Under the pieces are notes generated by a model. The model was not told the origin of the DNA, did no database searches, and worked only from the letters and a program-made list of their open reading frames with translations. The translations under genes were made by a program, and so were the position numbers. A DNA stretch of 64,000 nucleotides. Source: Actinomycetes bacterium (GTDB taxonomy: Bacteria; Actinomycetota; Thermoleophilia; Solirubrobacterales; 70-9). The stretch's first letter is position 1; each line of letters starts with the position of its first letter. The stretch lies in contig BOKP01000002.1 of assembly GCA_016861045.1 (NCBI GenBank), positions 372,001-436,000 on the forward strand. Reading direction: 5' to 3'. Below, piece after piece: positions 17,493 to 28,400 of this stretch.

Positions 17493-19060
17493 GAGCCGGT
17501 TCCCCGGCCGGGCTCGGCGCCGTCCTCGATCCCGAGCAGCTCGGCCCCGTGCTGGCCGACCGAGAGCGCCCGCAGCGGCCTGCGCCCGGCGAGCAGGACC
17601 CGCACGCGGGCCCGGATCTCCTCCGGGCCGGCGCCCGCGCGGTGGCCGCGGTCGGGCCAGCGCGGCAGCAGCTCGAACGCGACCCCGAGCCGGCGCAGGG
17701 TCGCGAAGTCGGTCGAGTCGGTGAGGACGAGCACCCGCTCGCGCGGGAGATCGGCGGTCGCCGCGGTCAGTCGCGTCGCGAGTTCCCCCGCGGGCACCCC
17801 CATCGCCAGCACCGCCAGGTACGGGGACCGGCGCTCGGGGTGACGGGCCAGATCGCGGGCGCCGAGCGCAGCGACGAGCGGCAGCGACGGGCCGACGCGG
17901 TGGCTCGACAGCCGCAGCCAGCGGTTGAGGCGGCGGCGGTCGCGGACCCGCGGGGCGGGCCGCTCGCCGCCGACCATGCGGACGACGAGGTCGGCCGCGT
18001 CAGCGGCGCCGTTGCCCGGGAAGGCCCGGGAGCAGGCGCGGGCGAGCGCGTCGGCCCGGGCGGGATCGGCTAGCTCGGCGAGCCGGTCCTCGAGCGCCGG
18101 GTCGTCGGCGCCGGCGACGTCGAGCGCGACGCCGGCCGTCGCCGCCCAGCGGGCCCGCGCCGCCTGGTCGTCGGTGTCGCGCGCCATCGGCACGAACAGC
18201 GTCGGAACGGCGAACCCGACGAGCTCGTGAAAGGCGTTGTAGCCGGCCGCGGCGACGGCGATGTCGAAGGCGGCGAAGTAGCGGCTCATCGGGAAGGTCG
18301 CGTCGAGCCCGACGACGCCGGCTGGGACCTCGAGGTCGGGCGCCAGGCTCGACCGCAGCGCCGCCACCTGCAGGCCCGGCGTCCCCGCGAGCGCCGCCAG
18401 CGCACGCGCGACCGCGCGGTCGACCTCCCCGCCCTGGCCGAGCGAGACAAGCGCCGTCCGCCGGCCGGGGTCGAGACCGAGCTCGGCGGCGGCGCGCCCG
18501 CGCGGCAGCAGCTCGCCGCGGTCGAGATAGAGGATCGGCCGCACCCGCGCGGCCGAACGGCGCTCGGCCGCGGTCGGCCCGGAGTCGGCCGCGGCGGCGA
18601 GCTCGCCGGGCTCGAGCACCGCGTCGAAGGCGCCGGCGCGCCCGAGCGCGGCCGCCGGGCTGCCGCGCCGCCAGAGCGGGCGCCGGCACCAGATCGAGGG
18701 CGGCGCGCCGCGGGCGCTCAGCAGGTGGGTCAGCGCGCGGTAGGGATGGACCCCGTCGAAGACGACGAGATCGGGCTCGCGCTCGGCCAGCACCTGCTCC
18801 AGCATCGCGCCGAGGCGCAGGTTCCAGGCGCGATCGGTGCCCGAGGCGGCGCGCCGGTAGGAGGCGAGGTAGTCGACCTCCCAGCCCTCCGCGGCGACTA
18901 CCGGGGCCGCGGCGGAGAGGGTGAAGAACGACGAGCGCCACGACGGCGGCAGCCGCCGGGCGATCGCCATCGCCCGGTTCAGGTGCCCGAGCCCGGTGCC
19001 GTTGCTGGTCGCGAACAGGACCCGCGGCCGGCCGGCGCGCCGTGCCGCTCGCCCGCTCAC
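17489..19060 (-). CDS. GT-B glycosyltransferase (family 28 / UDP-glycosyltransferase-like)
   Basis: 523 residues. The N-terminal GT-B lobe begins VLFATSNGTGLGHLNRAMAI, the MurG/MGDG-synthase-like acceptor-side loop. The C-terminal lobe has LVSLGQGGEVDRAVARALAAL and AAAGYNAFHELVGFAVPTLFVPMARDTDDQ, a nucleotide-sugar binding block with the family His/Glu. About 130 further residues after the GT fold are unassigned. Probably a membrane-associated enzyme that adds a sugar to a lipid or glycan. The GTG start overlaps the upstream sulfotransferase stop by 4 nt, and its stop overlaps the next sulfotransferase start in the same way. Confidence 0.85.
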   Translation of the reverse strand: MSGRAARRAGRPRVLFATSNGTGLGHLNRAMAIARRLPPSWRSSFFTLSAAAPVVAAEGWEVDYLASYRRAASGTDRAWNLRLGAMLEQVLAEREPDLVVFDGVHPYRALTHLLSARGAPPSIWCRRPLWRRGSPAAALGRAGAFDAVLEPGELAAAADSGPTAAERRSAARVRPILYLDRGELLPRGRAAAELGLDPGRRTALVSLGQGGEVDRAVARALAALAGTPGLQVAALRSSLAPDLEVPAGVVGLDATFPMSRYFAAFDIAVAAAGYNAFHELVGFAVPTLFVPMARDTDDQAARARWAATAGVALDVAGADDPALEDRLAELADPARADALARACSRAFPGNGAADAADLVVRMVGGERPAPRVRDRRRLNRWLRLSSHRVGPSLPLVAALGARDLARHPERRSPYLAVLAMGVPAGELATRLTAATADLPRERVLVLTDSTDFATLRRLGVAFELLPRWPDRGHRAGAGPEEIRARVRVLLAGRRPLRALSVGQHGAELLGIEDGAEPGRGTGS

Positions 19061-20016
19061 AGTCCCGCCCCCCGCTCGCGCTCGAGCGCCGCCCGCAAGG
19101 CCGGCGCCGCGTGGTTGTCCTCGCGCTCGAGAGCCGCGACCGTCCACTCGTATCGTCGCCGCACCCAGGCCCGGCCCGGGCCGCGAAGCTGCCGGCGCCA
19201 GCGGCCGAGGTGGGCCCGCTCGGCGGTCATCTCGGTGGCGAAGAACTCGCGCGTCCCGGGCTCGTCCTCGAGCCCGAGGAAGCCGAGCAGCCGCTCGTAG
19301 GAGCGCTCGCGGTCGAACCCGACCAGGTCCTCGAGCAGGACGACGTGGAAGCGCCGCGCCGGGATCGCGAACTCGGCACCGTCCTCGCTTCCCCGGATGC
19401 CGGCCTCGATCGCCCGCAGCCGCTCCGCCCACCACCCGATCGCGGCGCCGACCCGGCGCGGCCCCCAGGTCTTGCCGCTGACGGAGGCGGCCGAGTCGCG
19501 ACCGTCGCGGAGCGCGTGGACGAAGCGGGCCTCGGGGAAGAGCCGGAGCAGCGTCTGCGACGCGCGGAGGTTGTGGGAGGACATCTCGACGAGTCCCGGC
19601 TTGCCGGCGCGCTCGGCCACGGGGCCGAGGAGGTCGAGGAAGAGCTCACGGCAGCCCGCGACCGGATCGTCGGCGTAGGCCGCCTCGAACCGCTCCAGCG
19701 CAGCGTCGAGCTCGGCGTGACGCATGAGGTTGTAAAGGCCGCGGGGCCGGCCGTCGACGCGGACCCGGTGCCACCAGAAGCCGCGCAGCTTCGCGGTGAA
19801 GGAGCGTGCCGTGATCCGGCCCTCGAGCAGGTCGGGCAGGCCGAGCTTGTTGCAGTGGAAGCGGGCCTCGATCGGGACCTCGGCAAGGCGGCTGTGGCGG
19901 CCGAGCAGCTGCGCGAGCGTGTGCGTCCCGGAGCGGCCGGTGCCGCCGATGAAGACGAGGCCGTCCCCGCGCGCGAGCGGGCACCCGTCGTCGCCGGCGC
20001 GGCCGTCCGGTCTCAC
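19057..20016 (-). CDS. PAPS-dependent sulfotransferase (second gene of the operon)
   Basis: 319 residues. The 5'-phosphosulfate loop is FIGGTGRSGTHTLAQLL (about 22-38) and the 3'-phosphate block is FVHALRDGRDSAAS (about 160-175). Two conserved sections, PIEARFHCNKLGLPDLLEG and KPGLVEMSSHNL, recur almost unchanged in the next gene upstream, so the two are paralogues, perhaps with different acceptors. There is no signal peptide or membrane segment. Both ends are tied to neighbours by 4-nt GTGA overlaps. Confidence 0.88.
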   Translation of the reverse strand: MRPDGRAGDDGCPLARGDGLVFIGGTGRSGTHTLAQLLGRHSRLAEVPIEARFHCNKLGLPDLLEGRITARSFTAKLRGFWWHRVRVDGRPRGLYNLMRHAELDAALERFEAAYADDPVAGCRELFLDLLGPVAERAGKPGLVEMSSHNLRASQTLLRLFPEARFVHALRDGRDSAASVSGKTWGPRRVGAAIGWWAERLRAIEAGIRGSEDGAEFAIPARRFHVVLLEDLVGFDRERSYERLLGFLGLEDEPGTREFFATEMTAERAHLGRWRRQLRGPGRAWVRRRYEWTVAALEREDNHAAPALRAALERERGAGL

Positions 20017-20969
20017 GCGGGCTGGTGCTCGTATGCCCGCCTCAGCTCCGCAGCGCAGTGGAAGCGCTCACGCTCGAGGCGGTCGAGCGCCTTCTCGTAC
20101 TCGCGGGCCAGGGCCGCCTGCTGCCCGGCGTCGAGCCCGTCGCGCCAGCGCTCCCGGTGGGCGGCGGAGGCGCTCATCTCGCGCTCGAAGAACTCGCGCA
20201 TCGCCGGCTCGTCGTCGAGCCCGAGATGGCCGAGGATCTCGTCGTAGGCGCGTTCGCGGTCACCGTCGACGAGCTCGTCGAGGCTGACCGTGAGCAGGTG
20301 CCCGGGCGGCAGCCGGCGGACGCCGGCCTCGATCTTCCGTAGCCGTCCCTCCCACCAGCGAATGCCCTCCGACCCGTCGCGCGGGTGGCTCCGCTTCTGC
20401 CGCTTCGCCACCTTCGAGGATCCGGCGTCGCGGCCGTCGCGGACGGCGTGGATCAGCTTCGCGTCGGGAAAGAGGCGGATCAGCGTCGGGCTCTCGGCGA
20501 TCGTGAAGCAGCTCATCTCGATCAGGCCGGGCTTGCCGGCCGCGGCGGCGACGGGCCAGAGCAGGTCGAGGAAGAGGTTGCGGCAGGCGAGGTCGAGATC
20601 GGATCCGGCCGTCTCCTCGAAGGCGGCGACCGCGGCGTCGAAGCGGTCGCGATCGACGATCTTGTGCAGGCCCCGGACCTTGCGGCCGAAGGCGATTCTC
20701 CGGGCGAGGACCGGCGCCACCTCGCCCGCCCGGATCCGACGCCACCAGAACCGCTTCAGCTTGCGCAGGAACTGCTCCGGCGTCACCTGGCCGGAGAGCA
20801 GGTCGGGGAACCCCTGCGGGTTGACGTGGAAGCGGGCCTCGATCGGCACCCGCGCCCAGCGCGAGTGGTTGGCGATGAGCTGCGAGACCACGTGGGTGCC
20901 GGAGCGGCCGGTGCCGCCGACGAAGAGGAGCTCGGGGCTCCCGGGCCGCTCGGCCATGAGGTCGGTCAC
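20013..20969 (-). CDS. PAPS-dependent sulfotransferase (first gene of the operon)
   Basis: 318 residues. The PAPS loop FVGGTGRSGTHVVSQLI lies at about 16-32 and the 3'-phosphate block LIHAVRDGRDAGSS near 170. It is a close paralogue of the following gene, sharing PIEARFHVNPQGFPDLLSG and KPGLIEMSCF. GTG 20969 is taken as the start; ATG 20957 (MAERPG) is equally possible. As the first gene of a four-gene, translationally coupled unit it should have its own promoter in the 222-bp gap upstream, though no clear hexamers were found. Confidence 0.88.
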   Translation of the reverse strand: MTDLMAERPGSPELLFVGGTGRSGTHVVSQLIANHSRWARVPIEARFHVNPQGFPDLLSGQVTPEQFLRKLKRFWWRRIRAGEVAPVLARRIAFGRKVRGLHKIVDRDRFDAAVAAFEETAGSDLDLACRNLFLDLLWPVAAAAGKPGLIEMSCFTIAESPTLIRLFPDAKLIHAVRDGRDAGSSKVAKRQKRSHPRDGSEGIRWWEGRLRKIEAGVRRLPPGHLLTVSLDELVDGDRERAYDEILGHLGLDDEPAMREFFEREMSASAAHRERWRDGLDAGQQAALAREYEKALDRLERERFHCAAELRRAYEHQPA

Positions 20970-21155
20970 TGCGGCCGCCGCCCGCCGAGGTGGCCGTGCC
21001 GGCCGCGGATCCTCGCGGCGGCGTCGATGCTTGCGCCGGCGGACGGCGGCGCCGCCGGCCCCCGCGGGTCGGCGTTCGCTGTGCGGCCGGGCACAGCCTC
21101 GGTGTGGAGTCCGGTCGGCATCGTGCTCGAGGGGCGGCGCGAGGCGCCACGAGGA

Positions 21156-21171
21156 GGGCCGCTGGCGGCCC
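21156..21171 (-). terminator. Hairpin between ftsB and the sulfotransferase operon
   Basis: GGGCCGC-TG-GCGGCCC is a perfect 7-bp stem 20 nt past the ftsB stop. It would separate the eno-ftsB unit from the sulfotransferase operon. No T-tract. Confidence 0.4.
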
Positions 21172-21191
21172 GCGGCGAAGATTAGTGGTCG

Positions 21192-21536
21192 CTAGCGGAC
21201 GCCGTCGACGACGTAGGGCTGCTCGCCGGGGGCGATGAGGCCGAGCTTGCGGGCCTCGGCCATCACGGCGGCGTCGCTCTCCAGCGCCTTCGCCTTGCGG
21301 GTCAGCTCGGCGTTCTCGCTGCGCAGCTCGCCGAGCCGGGCCTCGGCACCCTTCGACTCGCGCCAGCTCTCGAAGGCGTTCCAGGTCGGGCTGACGTAGG
21401 AGGCGAGGACGGCGATCAGGACGAGGACGAGGACGATCCGGCCGAAGCGGTCCCAGCGGATCCTCGTGCCCCGGCGTCCGCGGTCGCCGCGCGCGGCGAC
21501 GCGAGCGCGGTAGCGGGGCTGGGCGACCGATGCCAT
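21192..21536 (-). CDS. Septum formation initiator FtsB/DivIC family
   Basis: 114 residues. A basic cytoplasmic N-terminus is followed by one transmembrane segment (about 33-48) and a coiled coil (ESWRESKGAEARLGELRSEN, about 56-75) that ends in the conserved KLGLIAPGEQPYVV. This is the bitopic division protein that joins FtsL and FtsQ in the divisome. It follows eno on the same strand, the arrangement found across Actinobacteria. ATG 21536. Confidence 0.88.
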   Translation of the reverse strand: MASVAQPRYRARVAARGDRGRRGTRIRWDRFGRIVLVLVLIAVLASYVSPTWNAFESWRESKGAEARLGELRSENAELTRKAKALESDAAVMAEARKLGLIAPGEQPYVVDGVR

Positions 21537-21600
21537 CGCCGCTTCCTTCGGCGGGCCGGGCGCGTTCCCTGCAACCCCCCGGCCGGCCGCGAGGACGCGT

Positions 21601-23332
<1,732 letters not shown>

Positions 23333-24055
23333 CTAACCCCGCAGCTCGTCCGCCGCGCGGCGAACGGCGAGCTCGGGATCGACGCGGGCGATCCGGGCGA
23401 GGTCGACGGCGGCGAGCAGGAGCGCGCCGATCGCCGCCTCGGCCCCGGCGCGCTCGGTCCGGTCGCGATGCTCGGGGTCGGCGGATAGCGAGCCGTCGCC
23501 GAGGCCGTCGAGGGCCGAGCGGAGGCGCTCGACCGCTTCGCCGCCGCCCGCCGCGGGACCGGGCAGCCCGGCGGCGGCGGCGCGGCGCTGCAGCTTGCGC
23601 GCGTAGAGGAGCCCGGGCAGGGTCTCGGGCACGTCGGCGAACGGGCCCTCGGCGCCACGCCCCTCCTGCTCTTGCTTGATCCGCTCCCAGTTCGAGCGGA
23701 CGTCGTCGCCGTCGGCGACCTCGACCTCGCCGAAGACGTGGGGATGACGGCGGATCAGCTTCTCGCGGGCGTTGGCGGCGACCGCCGCGAGGCTCCCGCC
23801 GCCGCGCTCCTCGAGCAGCAGGGCGAGGAAGTGGACCTGAAAGAGCACGTCGCCGAGCTCGTCGAGGAGCTTCGCGTCATCGCCGGAGGCGGCGGCATCG
23901 GCAAGCTCGTAGGCCTCTTCGACGGTGTGAGGGACGATCGAGCGCTCGTCCTGGGCCCGGTCCCAGGGGCATTCCCGGCGCAGCCTGCGCGTGACCGCGT
24001 CGAGCGCGGCGACCGCCTCGGCGCCGACGGCGGCGCGGGAGGCGTCGGGGCTCAT
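23333..24055 (-). CDS. mazG: Nucleoside triphosphate pyrophosphohydrolase MazG
   Basis: 240 residues. RRECPWDRAQDERSIVPHTV and EEAYELADA, followed by LLDELGDVLFQVHF, form the EExxE-12-ExxD metal site of the first MazG domain. The second half (KLQRRAAAAGLPG, EAAIGALLLAAVDLARI) is a weaker second repeat. It hydrolyses non-canonical or damaged NTPs to NMP and PPi. It sits between the PPIase and eno, the standard actinobacterial position. Confidence 0.9.
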   Translation of the reverse strand: MSPDASRAAVGAEAVAALDAVTRRLRRECPWDRAQDERSIVPHTVEEAYELADAAASGDDAKLLDELGDVLFQVHFLALLLEERGGGSLAAVAANAREKLIRRHPHVFGEVEVADGDDVRSNWERIKQEQEGRGAEGPFADVPETLPGLLYARKLQRRAAAAGLPGPAAGGGEAVERLRSALDGLGDGSLSADPEHRDRTERAGAEAAIGALLLAAVDLARIARVDPELAVRRAADELRG

Positions 24056-24068
24056 CGGCGGCGGGGCG

Positions 24069-25349
24069 TCAGGGCGCCGGGGCCGTCGGCGGCGCTCCCG
24101 GGGCCGGGGCGCCGTTGGGGCCGAGCGGGACCGCGCCTGGGGGAAGCTGGCCGGCCGCCCCCTCCTCGGCCGGCGGCGGCTGCGGGCCCTGGGGGAGTCC
24201 CTGCTGGGGGGCGCCGTCGATCGCGATCGTCGAGGTCCCGGGCTCGATCGGCTTGCGGGAGAGGACCGGCGGCGGGGCCGGCTGGCCCGGCACCGAAGGC
24301 GGCTCGGGCGCCACGTAGTTGGAGCAGAGGTCGATCGTCACGGCGGGAGCGCAGACGGTGCGCGGCGTCCACTTGTCGGTGAAGTCCGCCTGGAACTCGG
24401 CTGCGATCTGCTGCTGGCGGGAGGCGGCGAGCTGCTGCTCGATCGCGGCTCGAGCCTCCGAAAGCGGCTGGGTGGTCTCCGGGGTGGTCGCCGTGACCTC
24501 GATCACGTACCAGCCGCGATCGGTCTCGAACGGCCCCACGATCTCACCCTCGGGGGCGGCGAAGGCCTCCTTCTCGAGCTGCGGGTCCCCTTGGCCCTCG
24601 GTCAGCCCCTCGAGCAGGCCGCCGCGGTCCTTCGAGGCCTGGTCCTGCGAGTACTGCTTGGCGACCTGCTCCCAGCTCTGGTCGGAGTCGTCGGCCTCGA
24701 GCTCGGCCTTGGCCTGCTCGGCCTTGGCCTGTGAGGAGTTGAGGATCACGCGAACATCGCGGCTCGCCGGCTGCTTGAAGCTGTCGATGTTGACCTCGTA
24801 GAACTCCTCGATCTCGTCGTCGGAGATCTCGGGCTTGGCGATCACCTCCTGCTCGAGGCGGTCGCGCAGCAACGTCAGCTCGACCTGCTCCTGGACGTCC
24901 TCCTCGGTGAACTTCGACTGCTTGACGAACTGCTCGAACTCCTTCTCGCTCGAGAAGCTCTGCTCCTTGATCCGCTCGAGCTCGGCGTCGATGTCCTCCT
25001 GGGTCGCGTCGATGCCGCGGTCGGCGGCCTCCCCCTGCACCCACTTGGCGAGGATCAGGCTCTGCATCGCCTGCTGCTCGAGCGAGGCGTACTGCGGGTC
25101 GTCGGCGGGCGGCACCTCGGGCAGGCCGCTCTGCGCCGCCGCCTGGGACAGCGCCGAATCGAGGTCCTCCTGGGTGATCGCGCCGTCCTCGACGTCGTCG
25201 ACGAAGGCGACGTCGCCCTCCGGCAGGCCGGGCTGGCCGAGGCCGCTCGTCGCCCCCACGAGGGCGACCGCTGCGGCCAACAGGACGGCGAGGAGGATCG
25301 CCAGCTTGCGCTTCGAGGAGCGGGTCACGGATCGGAAACATATCGACAC
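24069..25349 (-). CDS. Secreted or anchored parvulin-type peptidyl-prolyl isomerase (SurA/PrsA-like)
   Basis: About 426 residues. A basic n-region and hydrophobic core (KRKLAILLAVLLAAAVALVG) form a signal peptide or anchor. A SurA-N-like helical region with many Glu/Gln follows (IEEFYEVNIDSFKQ). The parvulin domain contains RDVRVILNSSQAKAEQAKAE, YSQDQASKDRGGLLEG, FAAPEGEIVGPFETDRGWYV and EVTATTPE. The C-terminal 70 residues are Pro-rich. It should assist folding of exported proteins. GTG 25349 is used; GTG 25328 would start at the signal peptide and is nearly as likely. It stands between mfd and mazG. Confidence 0.85.
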   Translation of the reverse strand: MSICFRSVTRSSKRKLAILLAVLLAAAVALVGATSGLGQPGLPEGDVAFVDDVEDGAITQEDLDSALSQAAAQSGLPEVPPADDPQYASLEQQAMQSLILAKWVQGEAADRGIDATQEDIDAELERIKEQSFSSEKEFEQFVKQSKFTEEDVQEQVELTLLRDRLEQEVIAKPEISDDEIEEFYEVNIDSFKQPASRDVRVILNSSQAKAEQAKAELEADDSDQSWEQVAKQYSQDQASKDRGGLLEGLTEGQGDPQLEKEAFAAPEGEIVGPFETDRGWYVIEVTATTPETTQPLSEARAAIEQQLAASRQQQIAAEFQADFTDKWTPRTVCAPAVTIDLCSNYVAPEPPSVPGQPAPPPVLSRKPIEPGTSTIAIDGAPQQGLPQGPQPPPAEEGAAGQLPPGAVPLGPNGAPAPGAPPTAPAP

Positions 25350-25371
25350 CGCCCCCCGCCCCGCCCCGGGT

Positions 25372-25481
25372 GGGTCATCCGACCCTCCCATGGCGCGGGT
25401 GAGACGACCGACGTGGCCGCGGTCGCGGCCCCCCGCGCGGGGTGGGTCGTCTGGCCCTCGCATGGCGCGGGTGAGATGACC
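25372..25481. repeat. Two copies of the dispersed intergenic palindrome
   Basis: Copy 1 (25372-25409) has arms GGGTCATCCGACCC and GGGTGAGACGACC around TCCCATGGCGC. Copy 2 (25444-25481) has arms GGGTCGTCTGGCCC and GGGTGAGATGACC around TCGCATGGCGC. Both are 38 bp, in the same orientation, 72 bp apart start to start, in the spacer between mfd and the PPIase gene. They match the copies at 8.3 kb in arm sequence. Confidence 0.78.
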
Positions 25482-25496
25482 AAGGGGGTTGTGCGG

Positions 25497-28400
25497 TCAG
25501 GCGGCCTCGCGGGAGGCCGAGATCGCGTCGGCGAGGCTGCCGAGGCGCGCGACCCGCTCCGCCTCGGGCTCGTCGGGCCCGGGCGCCCGCAGGGTCAGCG
25601 TGCTCTCACGGGAGCTGTAGACGGCGTCGGCGAGGCGCTCGCGCAGGCGTCCGACCCGCTCGGAGTCGAGCTCGAGCGGCTCGGCGACGATCCGTTCGCC
25701 GCGCAGGACGAGGCTCGTGGCTCCCTCGCGGGCGACCTCGATCCGCGCCCGCTGGATCGCGAGCAGCGCCTCGACGGGCTCGGGCGGAGGCCCGAAGCGG
25801 TCGCGCAGCTCGTCGCCGAGCGCCCGCAGCTCGCCCGGCGCGCGGGCGGCGGCGATCCGGCGGTGGACGTCGATCTTCGCCGCCTCGTACGGGACGTAGT
25901 CGGAGGGGACGAAGGCGGAGACGTCGGTGTCGACCCGGACCTCCTCCTCCCCGCGCCCGCTCTCGCCGGCGGCGCGCAGCTCGGCGACCGCCTGGTCGAG
26001 CATCTCGACGTAGAGCTCAAAGCCGATCGCGGCGACGTGCCCGGACTGCTCGGCTCCGAGCAGGTCGCCGGCGCCGCGCAGCTCGAGGTCGCGCATCGCG
26101 ATCCGGAACCCGGATCCGAGCTCGGTGTGATCGGCGAGGGTGGCCAGGCGGGCGGCCGCCTCCCGGGTCACCCCCGCTTCGGAGGGGTAGAGCATGTAGG
26201 CGTAGGCGCGCTCGTCCGAGCGCCCGACCCGGCCGCGGATCTGATAGGCCTGCGCGAGCCCGAGGTGGTCGGCGCGCTCGACGATCAGCGTGTTGGCGGC
26301 GGGGACGTCGAGCCCGGACTCGATGATCGTCGTCGCCACCAGCACGTCGGCCTCACCACGCAGGAACGAGAGCATCGTCTCCTCGAGCTCGCTCTCGTCG
26401 AGCCGGCCGTGAGCCTCGGTGAAGCGGGCCTCGGGGACGAGCGCCCGCAGCCGCTCGGCGGTCTCGTGCAGGGTCTCGATCCGGTTGTGGAGGAAGAACG
26501 CCTGGCCCTCGCGGCGGACCTCGCGACGGAGCGCCCCGGCGACGAGGTCCTCGTCGTAGGGGCCGACGTAGGTGCGGACCGGGCGCCGGCCCTCCGGCGG
26601 CGTCTCGATCACCGAGATGTCGCGGAGGCCGGCGAGGCTCATCTGCATCGTCCGCGGGATCGGCGTCGCCGACATCGCCAGCACGTCGACTTTGAGCTTG
26701 AGCTGGCGCAGGAGCTCCTTCTGCTTGACGCCGAACCGCTGCTCCTCGTCGATCACGAGCAGCCCGAGGTCGTTGGCGCGGACGTCGCGGGAGAGCAGCC
26801 GGTGGGTGCCGATCAGGATGTCGATCGAGCCTCCGGCGAACCCGGCCAGCGCCCGCTTCACCTCGGCCGGCCGGCGCAGGCGCGAGACCATCTCGATCTC
26901 GTAGGGGAAGTCGCGCAGGCGCTCCGTGAACGTCCCGAGGTGCTGGGTTGCGAGGATCGTCGTCGGCACCAGCACCATCACCTGCTTGCCGTCGGCGAGG
27001 GCCTTCTGGGCGGCGCGGATCGCCACCTCCGTCTTGCCGTAGCCGACGTCGCCGCAGATCAGCCGGTCCATCGGCCGCCCCGACTCCATGTCGGCCTTTA
27101 CCGCCTCGATCGCCTCGATCTGGTCGGCGGTCTCGCGGAACGGGAACGAGCGCTCGAGCCGGAGCTGCCACTCGCCGTCGGGCGAGAACGCATGCCCGCG
27201 CCGGGTCTGGCGCTCGGCGTAGAGGTTGATCAGCTCACCCGCGAGCTCGCGCGCCGAGCGCCGCGCCCGCGCCTTCATCTGGCTCCAGCGCTTGCCCCCG
27301 AGCTTCGAGAGCTCCGGGTGCTCGCCGCCGACGTAGCGGGTGATCTTGGCGAGCTGCTCGGCCGGGACCAGGACCTTGTCGCCGTCGCGGTACTCGAGCT
27401 CGAGGTAGTCGCGGGTGATCCCGGCGACCGTCCGGGTGTCGAAGCCCGCGAAGCGGGCGACGCCGTGGTCGGTGTGGACGACGTGGTCGCCCGCCGCCAG
27501 ATCGCCCAGGGACGCCGGCCGCCCGCCGCCCGGCGCCGGGGCCGCTGCGCGGCGCCGGTGGACGAGCCGGCGGAACGGGATCACGGCAAGCCGGAGGGCG
27601 GGCGCCACGAACCCGTCGGCGAGCGGGGCCTCGGCGAAGACGACTCCGGGTCCGGCCGGGGGCGGGCCGTCGCCGAGCAGCGGCGGCATCAGGCGCTCGA
27701 GCGCGTAGCGGGCGCGTTCGGCCTCGCCGATCCGCTCGAACGCGACCACGGTCGTGTAGCCGGAGCGGACCTGGCGCTCGAGCTCGGGCTCGGCCTCGGC
27801 GACGCTGCGGGCCGGCGACACCGGAACCGAGGCCCGGAGCGCCGCGGCCGGCCCGTCGCCGCCCGGGTCGTCGCCCGCCTCGGTCAGCCGCAGCGCGGCT
27901 CGCTCCCCAAGCGGCTCGCGGACGGCGACGTAGAGCTCCGCGACATCGTCGTCGTGGATCGCGGCGCGGACGTCGGTCAGGTGGTCCTCGAGCGCGGTGT
28001 CGAGCTCGTCCGGGGCGGCGACGACGACCGCGGTGCGCTCGTCGATCAGGTCGAGGAGCGCGCCGAAGCGATCGGTCGGAAGGAGCTCGGCGAGCGGTCG
28101 GTCGGCGTCCTCGGCGATCGCCGCCGCGGCGAGCAGGCGGTGGTCGGGGTCGATCTCGGCCGCGGGATCGAGCTCGATCCGCTCAACCTCCCCGAGCGAG
28201 CGTTGGGTGAAGGTCGAAAAGCGCCGGATCGACTCGATCTCGTCGCCGAACAACTCGATCCTGGCTGCCGCCTCGGCGGTCGAGCCGAAGACGTCGAGGA
28301 TGCCGCCGCGGACCGCGAACTGGCCGCGGTCGCCGACCTGCTCGACGCGCTCGTAGCCGCACGAGGCCAGCAGCTCGGCGACGTCGCCGAGGTCGACCTC

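Noticed and set aside
16527-20969. Mobile genomic island
   Set aside because: No integrase, transposase, tRNA boundary or flanking repeat was found, and base composition looks like the surroundings.
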